Assembly: GCF_018320785.1 (NCBI RefSeq)
Contig: NC_054877.1
Span: 26,332,329 to 26,396,328, forward strand
Direction of reading: 5' to 3'
DNA: 64,000 nucleotides
From: Cheilinus undulatus
Taxonomy: Eukaryota > Chordata > Actinopteri > Labriformes > Labridae
Part shown: positions 37,012 through 49,010 of the stretch, one piece after another
How positions within the stretch are numbered: the first letter of the stretch is position 1
How the letters are laid out: each line of letters begins with the position of its first letter
Translations under genes and position numbers: made by a program
Notes under the pieces: model-generated
Database searches by the model: none
The model's input: only the letters and a program-made list of their open reading frames with translations
What the model was told of the DNA's origin: nothing

Positions 37012-38250
37012 CACACGCGACCAAACTGCAGTCTGTCTCCCCCCTTTTAGCGCTACTCACTCCATCCACTCAGCAGAACTGGAAAGAAATCGATTCACTA
37101 CCATAATGTCCAACAAAGAGCGAATTTCAACATTTAAAGGCCTATCTCTCTCTCTATCACCGCATTTATGCGCAGTGAAATGCTCGCTGCCAGACACCGG
37201 CCCGTCAGACGCAGCACAAAAGCGGACAGGCCCCCCCTCATCGACTCGGTCCGATGTCTCCGGTCCTATCCTCGGCTCTCTGAACAGCTGCAGGAGGATT
37301 CTCCGAGTCCACCCGAGCTCCCATAACCCATTGTTAGCTGACGGGTTTTTTGGGTTAGACCCACCCCGGAGATAGTCATTGGAGTCAAGGGAGGGGGGGG
37401 GGTGAAAGTCGACGATATGACTTCCCAGCGTCCTCCTCTCTCCTCCTTTAGTGACCCCGTTTCTTCTCTTAGATATTCGGTGTATTCATTCTCCGCATTT
37501 ACCTTACATTTCTCTCACACACGCCTCCATTCTTGAGCTGCGTCAAACCAAGAAGTGAACACGATGCCGAGACCGGAAATGAGCGACGGTATTCAAAATA
37601 AAAGAGCATTAGCATAAACCACGCTCGGGTAGTCTGTGGATGCTGACGTTAACTGCTTTATTTTGAAAGTTTTTTGCGGAAGTGAGTTGTAGTAGTGACA
37701 CTCTTAACATGAGCTCGCGATTTTGAAGCCCCTGACCATAGTGCGCAGCCGCAAACTCATGTTCAAGCTAAACATTGGGACCGTTGACAGCGGCTGCGGA
37801 AACAGGTGATGATGTCATCCAGTATAATGTGTCACATCAGCCACGGATGCAGGGGTGGACAGCAAAGCCTCCCATAAGGGAGGAGGTTTCTGTGGTCCAG
37901 TCAAATGGGTGGCCAATGGAGGCCAGCAAAATCATGGTCCATTGTAATGTGATAACCATATTTTATCTTTAAACTTAAAGAGTGTCAGTTATTTTAACCT
38001 AAATAATTGACATTCTTATCAAAGCAACAAAAATGAATTTTATGCCAAACCCCTTTTCTTATAACAGCATTATTTTGGAGAGTTAAATGTGGATGGGCAC
38101 ACTGGACTAAACCATTAGGAAAGGAATGTTACACTGGATAGCTAAGCCATGATGTGCACAAGCTTATAATAAAGTAGGAGAAACTGAGACAATGTTAATG
38201 GAAAATAATGAAAAACTTGTGAAAAGAGGGAAAGAAAAAGTGACAAAAAT
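37012..38250. other. ppm1l 5' UTR/promoter and intergenic sequence
   Basis: 37150-37560 is GC- and CpG-richer than the flanks and is a natural ppm1l promoter. No divergent coding exon was recognised up to 38250. A G-run lies at about 37390-37401. Confidence 0.4.
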
Positions 38251-38254
38251 CAAT

Positions 38255-38600
38255 TCGAAGTAGCCTGGTTTTGTGTAGGCTAAGCATTTGAGTTTCATTC
38301 TCTCTGCCTCTACAGGAGAAGCAGTTGATGAGTGTCACGCCCTCTATTGATTCCTACAGTGAAAACAGCTGGGGCAGAGTTTGACTGAAATCCAGACTGT
38401 AAGGGAGTTCAAATCTAAATTTGCGAGCAGAACAAGCTCTGATCTTTGAAATAGGAAGGGGGAAGATAGTTGGTAAGTGGAATTGCTTTGGGTTGTTGTT
38501 GGAAGTGGACATTGCCAGGCTTTGTTTAGGCTGAGCATGCGAGTTTCACTCTCTCTGCATCAACAGGAGAGACAGCAGCTGGGGAGGTTTCAACTGTGTA
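38255..38600 (+). repeat. two direct copies of a ~70-bp unit, ~250 bp apart
   Basis: 38263-38333 (TTTGTGTAGGCTAAGC, then CTCTCTGCCTCTACAGGAGA) and 38514-38585 (TTTGTTTAGGCTGAGC, then CTCTCTGCATCAACAGGAGA) are diverged copies of one unit. Confidence 0.6.
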
Positions 38601-38889
38601 CAGTCAACTTAGTTGTGCACAGATGTGGAATTTCTGGTTATACACGCTCACAGACTGCGCTGAAGGATCAGTGTCAGCCCAATTGTGTGAAGACCACACT
38701 GGGTTAAGACCTGCGAGTCCACCTGCTCAAGTCCACCGAACATAGTTGCTTTAAAATGGTCTAACGCACCTCAGCAGTCTAACGCAACATGTCCTACCAA
38801 AAAGACATGTACATCCACATCCATCCATTCTCTACTGTCCTCCTTTGACCTAAAACAGGTTCCAACGCCGCCAACACACAAAGCTGCGT

Positions 38890-40060
38890 GGCAATACATT
38901 GGATTTGATACTGACTCGCAATTGTTCCACAGCTAATTTGAGCGTTACACCACTTCCCCTCTCTGACCACTACTTTACTCAGTGTTCGCTTGGCTTACCA
39001 GAATTTCAACAATCTATTGCTCAGTTAATATCAAACCGCAGAAACCTTGACCCAACACAGCTGTCTGACAAGGTCTCAGCTGCTTTAGCTTCATGCAATG
39101 ACTCCTTCACTCTCTGTTAACGAAGCTACGGACACATTCTGCTCCTCACTGACCTCCTCTCTGGACAAACTCTGCCCTCTTTTCTTATCACTGCTATGCA
39201 GATGATACACAGCTTTTTCTATCCTCTCCCCCCAGTGACACAACTGTCTCAGCTCGGATCTCATCCTGACTTGCTGATATTTCTAAATGGATGAGGGAAC
39301 GTCACCTTTCAGCCCAACCTGTCCAAGACTGAGCTTATTATCATTCCAGCCAGTCCCACTGTGGAACCACAGATCAGTATCCAGCTTGGATCAAATAAAC
39401 TCATGCCCACTAAGTCTGCCAGAAATCTGGGTGTCATGATTGACGACCAGCTAACCTTCAAGGTTCATGTGGCCTCAAACTCTCAGTGCTGCCGATTTGC
39501 CCTCTGTAACATCAAGAGGATAAGACCCTACCAGAGCATGCAGCACAGTTCCTGGTACAGGCTCTTGTAATATCACACACAGACTACTGCAACTCATTAC
39601 TGGCAGGCCTCCCTGCATGCATAGTTAAATCTCTGCAGATGATCCAGAACCCAACCCAAGACAGCTCGTGTCACTCCTCTTTTCATCGCTCTACACTGGC
39701 TTCCAGTTGCAGCTCGCATTAAATTCAAAACTATAATCATTGCTTACAAAGCAGTAACCAAAACTGCACCTGTTTACCTGAAGTCCCTCATCCCAGGCCA
39801 CACTCCTTCTTGCCCTCTACACTTAGCCAGCGAAAGGCATCTGGTACTTCCAGCACATCAGATTCCTAAGTCACGAGCTCTTCTCTTCTGTTGTCCCTAA
39901 ATGTTGGAATGAATTACACAACTCCATTTGATCTGCAGAGTCCCTCTCTACTTTCAAGAGAAAGCTAAAGACCCAGGTCTTTAGAAAACACTATGCACTT
40001 AGCTAGACTCTGTTGTCCCCAGTGGTAGAATGAGTCTCCAAAGTACAGTTGGCTCGCACT
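38890..40060 (+). repeat. 5'-truncated L2/Rex1-like LINE fragments
   Basis: 38899-39120 encodes an endonuclease-end segment (LSVTPLPLSDHYFTQCSL). 39361-39570 and the following frames give reverse-transcriptase C-terminal words: SARNLGVMIDDQLTFKVHV, FALCNIKRIRPY, then TDYCNSLLAGLPA-like and LHWLPVAARIKFK-like text in shifted frames up to about 39960. The RT catalytic core between these parts is largely lost. Clade placement (Jockey group, L2 or Rex1) is from motif recall. Confidence 0.75.
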
Positions 40061-40079
40061 GTCCTGTTCTACACCGCTT

Positions 40080-40700
40080 TCCACATTATTAAGCAAATGA
40101 CATTTTTCTCTAATTTTCCTAAATATTAATGCAAATGACAATCAGAATATTTTTCAAGTCATCAGCCATTAGAGCATAAACTTTATAATGATAACCGTTT
40201 AAAAAAAAAGCACTGTTCCACATTATTATGCAAAACAGAGTTTTAAAAGATTTTATAGGTTGTAAAGAACTGAAAATGGTCATTCATTGAATTGATAGCA
40301 TTAGGAGGTCATATTTACTGAAATCAAAGCTATTTCAATCAAAAACATCTTAACAGGCCAAGTTCCATGTTAGCATAGAAGACATTTGTGGCTGATTCAG
40401 AGCACAGACGGGTTCATGCAAATAAAGGCATAACGAGGAAGGTTTCTGACGGACAAATACATCGGATTAAGAGAGCACGACAAAGAGCTGTAAAATTCTG
40501 ATGGAGATACCAAAAAGTGTCCAGCTGAAAATCTCTCAAACATTCTTGATAGTTTCTGTGATAACTCCCACAGTCACCGAGAAAATTCCTAATGAAAATT
40601 ACTGAAAGTTTCCTGTAAAATGCCCAGAAATTCATGACCATAAACAACAAGCAGCAACATGTCCATCCGATTAAAAACACCAGTGAGGGGTTATGTTGGA
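40080..40700 (+). mobile_element. Tc1/mariner-type element fragment
   Basis: CTTTCCACATTATTAAGC at 40078 is the terminal motif of a common fish Tc1-like family, repeated as TTCCACATTATTATGCAAA at 40216. Downstream, AGCACAGACGGGTTCATGCA at 40400 and the following words match the start of that family's transposase gene. The right end is not identified. Confidence 0.55.
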
Positions 40701-41560
40701 AATACAGAGGGGTTTTGGAAAGACAAGATTAGATGTCTCCAGGGATAACTCGGATGTTAATCAGCGGGTTTATCTGCTTAGCGTTCTTGCTGAAATAAAC
40801 CTCTTTTTGCTGCTCCTCATTACAACCTCCTCCAGAGATTTCCTTCTGTAGTTTTAAGAGTCAGGAGTTTGTCTCTAGTATTTTTCTGTAATTGCGCAGG
40901 GAATTAAAAATTTTTCTTTTCATCATCAGATTTTTGTTAAACCTTTGCAAACCTCTTCAAATTGAGTATTCAGAGTGAATGTTAGAGACACCACATCCTG
41001 AGGCATTTAAAGCTTGTTCAGACAGGCTGGGTTCTTTGAGGTTTGGTTTCTGTGAGGTTTACTGGGTTTACTGGTCCCTTTAAGCTTAGTAAGATCAAGG
41101 AAGTGAACGTTTAGATCAGTGTTGCCACAGCGTCTGTTATGGGACATTGATCCCTCTCCCACAGGGTTAACAATGATCCACTTTCTGCTTTGAGGTCCTG
41201 CCAGATGGTGTGGTCACTACAAGGTTTAACTTTGTAACTCTAATATGAGAAGTTATTCTTCACTAACAATGTGGGAGCTTTTGTGTTCGCACTGTTCACG
41301 CATGTCCGCATGTATCTTTGTGTGTAACTTTATAGCAGTGCTGTTTGTGTACAGAGCAACAACACTTTAGCTGTGTGTGTATCCTTTAGCCCTGGAATCA
41401 TATCCTTCTGATTACAAAGAATAAAGTCCTGCCTTGTATACAACCTGTTTCATTTCATATCCCTCAGGAGTCATGTAATCTGTTCCTGCCAGCCCACCTA
41501 CCCTCTAATAACCCCCCTATGTTTCTCCCCCTTGTTCTGGTGTTGGCTTAAAGGTGCAGA
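40701..41560. other. intergenic, upstream of otol1
   Basis: No gene or clear repeat is seen. The last part leads into the otol1 TATA box. Confidence 0.4.
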
Positions 41561-41570
41561 AGTTGGGCAA

Positions 41571-41577
41571 TATAAGG
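41571..41577 (+). promoter_or_regulatory. TATA box of otol1
   Basis: TATAAGG lies about 75 bp before a clear splice donor (GTAAGA at 41646). It predicts transcription start near 41600 and a short non-coding first exon. Confidence 0.55.
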
Positions 41578-41599
41578 ACGGAGGCAGGCTGCAGCCATC

Positions 41600-41645
41600 A
41601 CTAGCTGGAGGACATGGAATGAAGAGTCAACATCAGCAGCAGCAG
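41600..41645 (+). other. non-coding first exon of otol1 with a minimal uORF
   Basis: It ends ...AGCAGCAG before the donor GTAAGA and would join the acceptor at 44484. It contains ATG GAA TGA at 41614-41622, a two-codon upstream frame. The exon is inferred from the TATA box and splice site, not from transcripts. Confidence 0.5.
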
Positions 41646-44484
41646 GTAAGATGGACATTGTTGATCTTTTTTTAAAGAGTTGCACCTGTAGCTGATATCC
41701 TTAAGAGTTTTTGCTACAATTGATATTATAGTTGTTACTAAGATGTTGTATATCTACTAATATTACTGGTGCTGTTACTATTGGTCTCTATTATCTGTGG
41801 TGTTTTTTCATATTGTGCATACTTTATATTTTGCTCTCGATATGTTGAGTTTTATGTGGGTCTTGTGCAATAGGACTAATATGCGGTGTACCATACTTTA
41901 TTTGCGTTTTTCATTTAAATGTGCTTTACTCTTTAAATCTATGATGTTTGCTTTTATTGTTTTTATGTATTAATACTTCCATGAAAGCAGCTAAATGCAG
42001 CCCTTTCACCATGACATCATTTAATATCTTTCTCCTTTTTATGCTCCTTTTTGCACACATGCTTTCTTCTCCATGTTTAATATAGTCACTGTTGAGTGCA
42101 AACTCCCCAACAACCAAAATCACTACTTTTCAGGAAAAAAAATCAAAGTAATCTTTTCTTAAGGCTATCAGCATTACCTTATTGGTCATGATGCAAATAA
42201 AGTCCATAATAAGTACATTCATTCTTTAAGATTGCATCAATTACGTACTACATTCTCCCTCTCAGCTCTCTTTGGTTAAGCCACAGTAATGTCTCACATT
42301 AATGCATTGATTAAAGTGGGATCAAAGTCCATATTTAATGTATTATTTTTTAAATTGCATGTTTCAGCACACTTTTGTAAAACCACCGTAAGGTTTTCCT
42401 GCAACCACACTGATGTTTAATAAGTACACAACTGCTCCTTATGTCTCAATTTACCTTACAAAAAAGCCACAGGCAGCTTAGTGGAGCTTGTTTTCCTTTT
42501 CAATCCATTAAAAGTGCCTTTTTCTGTGGTAAAGTTCAAGTCATAATCTTCAGTCTACCTAATTTTTTTTCTTTAGAAATAAAAGTAGGTCTGTATCCAA
42601 ACAGGAAGTCAATCACCCTAAGTTTAAGAGTATAAAAATCTAACAGGAAACAAAAACAGTTTAAAATTAAAAATAGCAGAATGTCAAAATGTAACAAAAG
42701 GAGATGAACTTTTAAAAAATATTGTGGTGAGTAAGCTGGCCTCAGGGCATTTTCAGGTTGAGGGGATTCACACAACCCAGACTGTGCTCTGGATGTCTTT
42801 GCATAGTACCAGAGGCTTGGAAAAATAATCTGTTGAAATAATAACAGGTGCACACGTTAAGGGCAGACTAAGGGGTGGATATGGCGAGGAAGCAAGGCCT
42901 AGAGTACCATCATGGCAGCGAGTAGGGTTATCACGAGCCCCTGGCTGTGCTGTGTATGTCCAAAGGGCCTGAAAACCACCGGCCTCTGGGTCTCTGGGTG
43001 TATGACCAGGGGTGAAAAGCCCGGACAAAAGAAATGTTGTCCAGCTTGACCTTGGCTGCTGAGCGACACACGTGTGCCCACACGTGTCGAACTTGACTCT
43101 GCCCCCCACCAGCCTCCTGCTCCAGGTTGTGGCACATCAGGCTCTGTTATGAATACTTAGCACGCTACATCCCGAAAATGTATGCACAAGACTGTAATTC
43201 ATAAAATATTACTGAAATTTAAGATAAAATAACTACAAGGTTTTGGACCAGCTTCAATGGAAATAGGGGTTTTAGCTTTGTTCCTCCAATCCAATGGATT
43301 AACTAGGTTTAGGTACACGTTCTTTTTAAACCCTCTTATTAGTTCATAATTTGTACAAGAAATAAGTAAATAATGTACAAAAAACAACCAATTGCATGGA
43401 GGATGATGAGTAGCACTGATTAATGATAAGGAACTCCTGGAGATATAAGGTTTCTGCCTGACAGCTACCGCATTTTAGTTAATATTGTTTATTTAGGGTT
43501 CTCTTTATTATTGTTTATTTGATTCATTTAAAGATTTTTATTTTTTCATTTCAAATAAAGATATCAATCAGTTCATCAGTTAGCTTCATTGTATTGAACC
43601 GTTAACCTGACATGCCAGATAGACTATCACATATACTATATCACCTGCATGGGATATATTTGCCATTCATCTGGGACTTTTCAAAGAAATTGTCTGAAGG
43701 TGACTGGACAAACATTCTGCCTGTCATATTTATTATGAGCCAATCAAGAACAACAAGAACAACAAGATAAAATGAGGTAGTAAACATGTGCAGCTCTAGT
43801 ATGAAGAGCTCCACAGGCAGACGCTGTTATGCGGTTCGCAAAAGGTGGCGCGTGTTGTTGGATAAAACTCATACCACAGCCAGTTGGGAGACGTGAAAAA
43901 AAAATCTTCTCTGCCTAGAAAGGCTTCAGTGTAGCTCTTAGCTCTTGTTTTGATAAAGAAATGTGGCCCAGTTTTGATAAAAACTGTCCCTTTACTACAT
44001 CTACATCCAAGCTTATTGCTACCCTGGCAGCAGCCATTGTACATCAGTGTTAATTTTGACAGTTATTTTTTTATTTTAGTCTCGGTCTTAGTCTAGATAG
44101 AAAGGTAGATAGATAGGTAGATTAAATGCCTTTTAGTTTTAGTCACATTTTTGGTCAGGTCTATTTTTTTTATTTGTTTTCTTTTATCTGTCCATCTCCA
44201 TGTCTGTGTGTCTGCTGTCCTTTTTTTCAAATTCTCCGTCTATTGAGTCTGGATCAGCTAGAGGATCTTTGCCTTTCCATTTTGCAGAAGATTGAGCCTC
44301 ATTTTCCTCATTGAAGAATGAATGAGAGGACTATTTATAATATAACCGATTTTCCTGTTTTAACCTGCATCCTATATAAGGTGTCATCAGGAGACAGCTT
44401 CTTATTGTTTTGTTGTTATTTGGGGCTACATGCATTCAATAGATTATTTGCCTGACATTCTACCTCTCTTTTCCATGAATGTAG
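41646..44484 (+). other. otol1 intron 1
   Basis: No coding exon is recognised. It contains a GC-rich island (42860-43150), repeat family B copy 2 (43600-44045) and a TAGATAGG-type simple stretch near 44095-44120. Confidence 0.5.
43600..44045 (+). repeat. repeat family B, copy 2 (diverged)
   Basis: Starts AACCTGACATGCCAGATAG. It shares GGTGACTGGACAAACATTCT, GAGCCAATCA and the downstream AAGAAATGTGGCCCAG block with copy 1 at 10108-10560. The E-box and the first-exon ATG/donor are not preserved. Confidence 0.6.
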
Positions 44485-44515
44485 CATCGCTCATACAGAT
44501 TGCCAAGCCCTCAGC

Positions 44516-47500
44516 ATGCCCACAGCTCGTCTAGCTCTCTTGACACTCCTTGTGGTTCTGATGGCTGTGCTGGCCTCCAGCGCCAGAACTACACGCTGGC
44601 CCAGACCTCAAAGTACCAAAAAGCCTCCTCGTACTGGCAGTGGGGGCGGAGGAGGGGGATTCAGGAGGACCACCACCACCACCACCATGTCCCCTTCCAG
44701 TACGCACACAGATGAGACAACAGAGGTCACGATGGACTCCTACTCCCTGTCCCCCACAGACAGCACAACCTACTCCAGCGATACTTACCCTACTGATTTC
44801 CACACTGATGCTATAGCACCACCTGGTAACAGCCCTGGAAACTTCACCCTCGACTACAATGAATGCTTCTTCAACTTTTGTGAGTGCTGTCCACCTGAGA
44901 GAGGCCCTGCAGGGCCCATGGGAGAGAGAGGGCCACCAGGACCACCAGGAGAGAGGGGCCCTCCAGGTAAGAAGGATCTTCATGTTCTTCTTTTGTGGCA
45001 TGAAACATGTCCTTTATACTTTCCTCTGTTTTCCAGGGTTACCAGGAGACAGGGGGGAAATAGGGCCCCGTGGACCTCCAGGACCAGCGGGACTACCTGG
45101 AGCAAATGGACTCAATGGCGACATAGGTACAGCGGGGCTTGACAGCAGGAGAGTTTCTGATTGTGTGTCCATTTGTCTCCCTATGTGCTTGCCTCCTTTT
45201 TTGCAAAACGCTGTCTTATATAAGTTCTTCTTGGATGTCACTCTCTACGCTTTATTTATCAAAACTGCCACAGGTGAAAGAGGACCTCAAGGACCAGTGG
45301 GTGTTCCTGGTGCTCCTGGGACAGCTGGAAAACCAGGAGATCGAGGTTTGTATTTTTTCTCAGGGATCTTACTCTGAGATTATACACTTTTCAAATCCTT
45401 ATGTGGAGCTTTTTGCCTCTCTGTGTTTCCTTCGCCCCACACAGTAAACTGCATGTTGAACATACCCCACATCTGACATATCAAAAACAATATTTCTCAT
45501 GATTAAGGTTTTACAAAATTTCTCAAAAGCGCCATTTTAAATCAGCCCCTCCTATGGTTTCAACCTATATGCAAGAAAATTGGCAGGCATGTTTCATATC
45601 CAGAAGAACAAAACGTTTCTTATTGTCATAGTGAAACTGTGTAAATAGTCAGTCATTTTGAATTGATTTTCAAAATAAGGTGATTTTCAGGCTTTTATCT
45701 GAACTCAGCTTTAATTATATAGCACTTTTCATTCATAAAAGCATGCAGCCCAATGTGCTTCACAATGAACAGAAAGACAAAAAAAAAATACAGGAATTGA
45801 CAACATATAAAATCCTGAAAGACTTAAGCAAAAGGGAAGTAATTAAATAATAAGAAATTAGAAATTGAAAAAAAAAATGACAAAAATACAAATATTTAAG
45901 AGCATACACAGCAAAAACTGGAGCGTTGAATTTTCGGTATTAAATATTGCAGAGTTTATTAAAATCTTAAAGTGTAATTCTTACTCCATTTGAGTTACTG
46001 GCCTTCAGTGTTGTAGCTATTTGAGTGTTTCCATGTGTTTTACGTGTATTTATGTGTACAGATGTTTTATGTGTAAGATGTTGCCTGTTGTACAGTGATC
46101 ATTGTTGGAGTTCCTTTGTTCTTGTTTCAGGCTATTCATTGTTGTTATTTTATGTTAAACATTTCTGCACCGTGAGTGAAGTTTCCCACTGAGCTGGTCG
46201 CAACCGGCCTGTGGTAAGGGATGTTCTATAATGAAGGGTGGATTGAAACGTTCAACTCAGGACATATTTTAGCTCTGTAACTGTCCCTTTGTTCCATCCT
46301 TGCAATAAGACACCTGTCTTTGCCACATTTGTTTAATGGGAAGCAAAACTCTTAACCAAGTATGAAAAGTGCTTCGCACTATGTAAATAATTTGAATTAT
46401 AAATACCTAAAATTCCCACCCAAAGTGAAAGGAAATAACGAAGTGTTGTGTTAAAAGTAGACTTTATTGTTTAAATAAACAACACTGTGAGTGTTAAAAA
46501 TCAACTCTACAAGAGAGTTAAAAATATTCACACTTTCCAAAATGATATTTAACTCAGAACCTGTGAGAATTAAAGAAACACAGGGAGTTGAATGAATACT
46601 GATGATTTTGCTGCGAATAAATTAAAATCTACAGGAGGTGGATAAGACCAACAACAACAACAAATAGCAGGTTGTAAAGGCTTTAACGGAGGTTTTAAAT
46701 CAGTTGAAGTTAAAAGCCTGATTAAGAAGATGTTTAATTTCCAGAGGCAGTAAGTTCCAAATTTCAATATTGTTCAAACTTTAAACAAACTTATCCTCAG
46801 GATTTCATACAGAACATTTCAGACAATTATATACTGCATAAAATACAGTTATATAATATTTGTGAATATTATAGGTCTCCTGTTGGAATTATGAGATAAA
46901 AATGCTGGTAAACATTATTCTGACGCTAGCGATGGCTTTCTCTCTAAAACAGAGCAGAATAAAGAAAATTTCACCATATCCTGTGAAATCAATATTTTGT
47001 ATTTAAATACATTTTTAATTTGTTAGTAAATACTCATTTGACTCTATATGTGATTATCTCCCTTTGTAAGTATCTTAATATGCATACACTTTATGGCTTT
47101 TTTTTTTTTTTACATAAACAGGCAAGGAACCACATATGGCCACTTTTTGACCTTGACTTTCACCATAATCATGGAAAAATAAGGGTTTAATTGCTTATCT
47201 AATGAGGCCAAAATGGTACTAAATAAAAGAAAAAGGGCCAGCTCTTCATGATGTGCTGAGCCAAATGATCGAAAAGATCCAGAAATCCCATCACTAGTCA
47301 AGCCTCCCTCTGGCCACCCAGTGGAAGAAGGCAGTAGTAACTCTCCAACTTGTACATGAATGGTTCAGTCCTGGCCTGATCGGATCCACATATAAGCATC
47401 TTTTAGCATCTTAGTGCAACCTACTGTTGACAGCCAATACTGCCTCAGTTACAAATTTAAATTCATCTGAATTTCCTATTTTTACCAAAGTAGACTCTCT

Positions 47501-48795
47501 AGTCACATCTTGTGCCTGCTGCTTCATAACAACATACTGTATGCGAGGGCCCATTTTTCGCCACTTGCATATTTAATGGTGATTTTGTTAGTTTGTGATG
47601 CTTTTTATGTGTAATTTTCATTCAAGCTAACACAAGTAAACTGAAATAAACGAAGCTAATCCTACAGAGAGCATGCATCCACACATTTTATTTCACTGTC
47701 ATCATTTCCTCCAGAATGGTCACTGGTTTGACTTCTGATACTGATGCTGTTTGGTGCATGTCATCCCCTTCTATCTTTCACCATCTTTTCCTTTTCTCTA
47801 AATCTGTCCTATTCACCCAAAACAAAGAAGGCAGAAAACTAACCTTAAAGAACAAGGAAGTGAAAGGAAAGCACTCTTATGTGAGTCTATCTTCTCTTCA
47901 TACCACAGGTGATCCTGGCCCCAAAGGAGACAAAGGTGAGCGTGGCTTCAGTGGTCTGAAAGGGGACCCAGGAGAAAGAGGAGAGCCTGGCCTGAATGGG
48001 ACTAAGGGCAACCCTGGGCGAGAGGGGCCTATGGGTCCCCCTGGGGTATCTGGGACAAAGGGTCAGAAAGGGGAACAGGGATTGACAGGTGAGCGTTTAC
48101 AAGGCCAGAAAGGTGATGTAGGTGATCGTGGGCCCCCTGGTCCGAGAGGTGGGATGGGGCCCCCAGGCATCAATGGAACTGATGGTGCAAAGGGAGCAAG
48201 AGGGGAGCCAGGGCCTCCAGGAGGAAAGGGGGAAACTGGTGCAAGAGGGCCTCCAGGGCCTCCGGGAGGAAGGGGGATGGCTGGGCAGAGGGGGGAGAGG
48301 GGGCCTAAAGGTGGGCGTGGGCTTCGGGGCCCTAAAGGTCCACCAGGTGAGAGTGTGGAGCAGGTTCGCTCTGCATTCAGTGTGGGTTTGTTCCCCAGCA
48401 GGTCCTTCCCTCCTCCTAGCCTGCCTGTGAAATTTGATAAGGTGTTTTATAACGGGGAGGGGCACTGGGACCCTGTTCTTAACAAGTTTAATGTCACCTA
48501 CCCGGGGGTCTACTTATTCAGCTACCACATCACTGTGCGAAACCGGCCTGTACGTGCCGCCCTGGTGGTTAATGGGATACGGAAGCTGCGGACTCGGGAC
48601 TCTCTGTATGGCCAAGACATCGATCAGGCATCAAACCTTGCTCTGCTGCAGCTGAATGAAGGTGACCAGGTGTGGTTGGAGACGCTTAGAGACTGGAACG
48701 GGATTTACTCCAGCAGTGAGGACGACAGCACCTTCTCCGGCTTCCTGCTTTACCCAGACCTAAAGAACAACCTTCCTGCTGCACAAAATGTCTAA
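44516..48795 (+). CDS. otol1: otolin-1, inner-ear collagen-like protein with C1q domain
   Basis: Coding exons 44516-44966, 45037-45126, 45274-45345 and 47909-48795 join to 499 residues. All coding junctions split a Gly codon after its first base. Order: signal peptide ([20 protein letters not shown]); a Thr/Ser-rich segment with a TTTTTT run; a cysteine motif [11 protein letters not shown] after NFT; Gly-X-Y repeats; then a C1q domain starting [12 protein letters not shown] with [52 protein letters not shown] and ending [11 protein letters not shown]. These match vertebrate OTOL1, the otolith/otoconia matrix scaffold. One Gly-X-Y break ([10 protein letters not shown]) lies near 48090. The start is fixed by the signal peptide. 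It sits beyond ppm1l, as in mammals. Fish have otol1 duplicates; which one this is cannot be told. Confidence 0.95.
45346..47908 (+). other. otol1 last intron with repeat insertions
   Basis: 45700-45800 resembles a dispersed fish LINE/SINE fragment (TATAGCACTTTTCATTCATA). TIR family C copy 1 lies at about 45908-46560. No further Gly-X-Y exon was seen, so three collagen exons before the large last one is my model; a missed small exon is possible. Confidence 0.5.
45908..46560. repeat. TIR family C, copy 1 (diverged)
   Basis: The left end CACAGCAAAAACTGGAGCG, followed by TTGAATTTTCGGTATTAA, matches the left end of the element at 54023. The AACTC-rich region near 46500-46555 would be the other end. 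Non-coding. Confidence 0.55.
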
Positions 48796-49010
48796 CTACA
48801 ACCTCTGACCTTCAACGGGCTCTGATTGTAGACTCTTTACAGCCTTCACCCTTTTGCACTGCTCTGTCAGATTAATGTGCTACAGCTCAGTTCTGCATGC
48901 CAACCAAACACTGCTTGTTATGCTGTATTTGTAGATAGATGAGGCCTGATTATAGTGCTGTATGCTGTCCTTCAGTTCTTTGCAGCAATGCATTAAAAAT
49001 GTCCTTCGCA
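48796..49010 (+). terminator. otol1 3' UTR and poly(A) signal
   Basis: ATTAAA at 48992-48997, about 200 bp after the stop, followed by TGTCCTTCGC, is the best poly(A) signal. Confidence 0.5.

Noticed and set aside
44500-44715. 71-codon frame overlapping the otol1 start
   Set aside because: Other-frame shadow of the Thr/Gly-rich otolin N-terminus.
47716-47908. Frame extension with a start at 47716 as the otol1 start
   Set aside because: It is intron read-through upstream of the acceptor at 47908; the signal peptide is in the exon at 44516.
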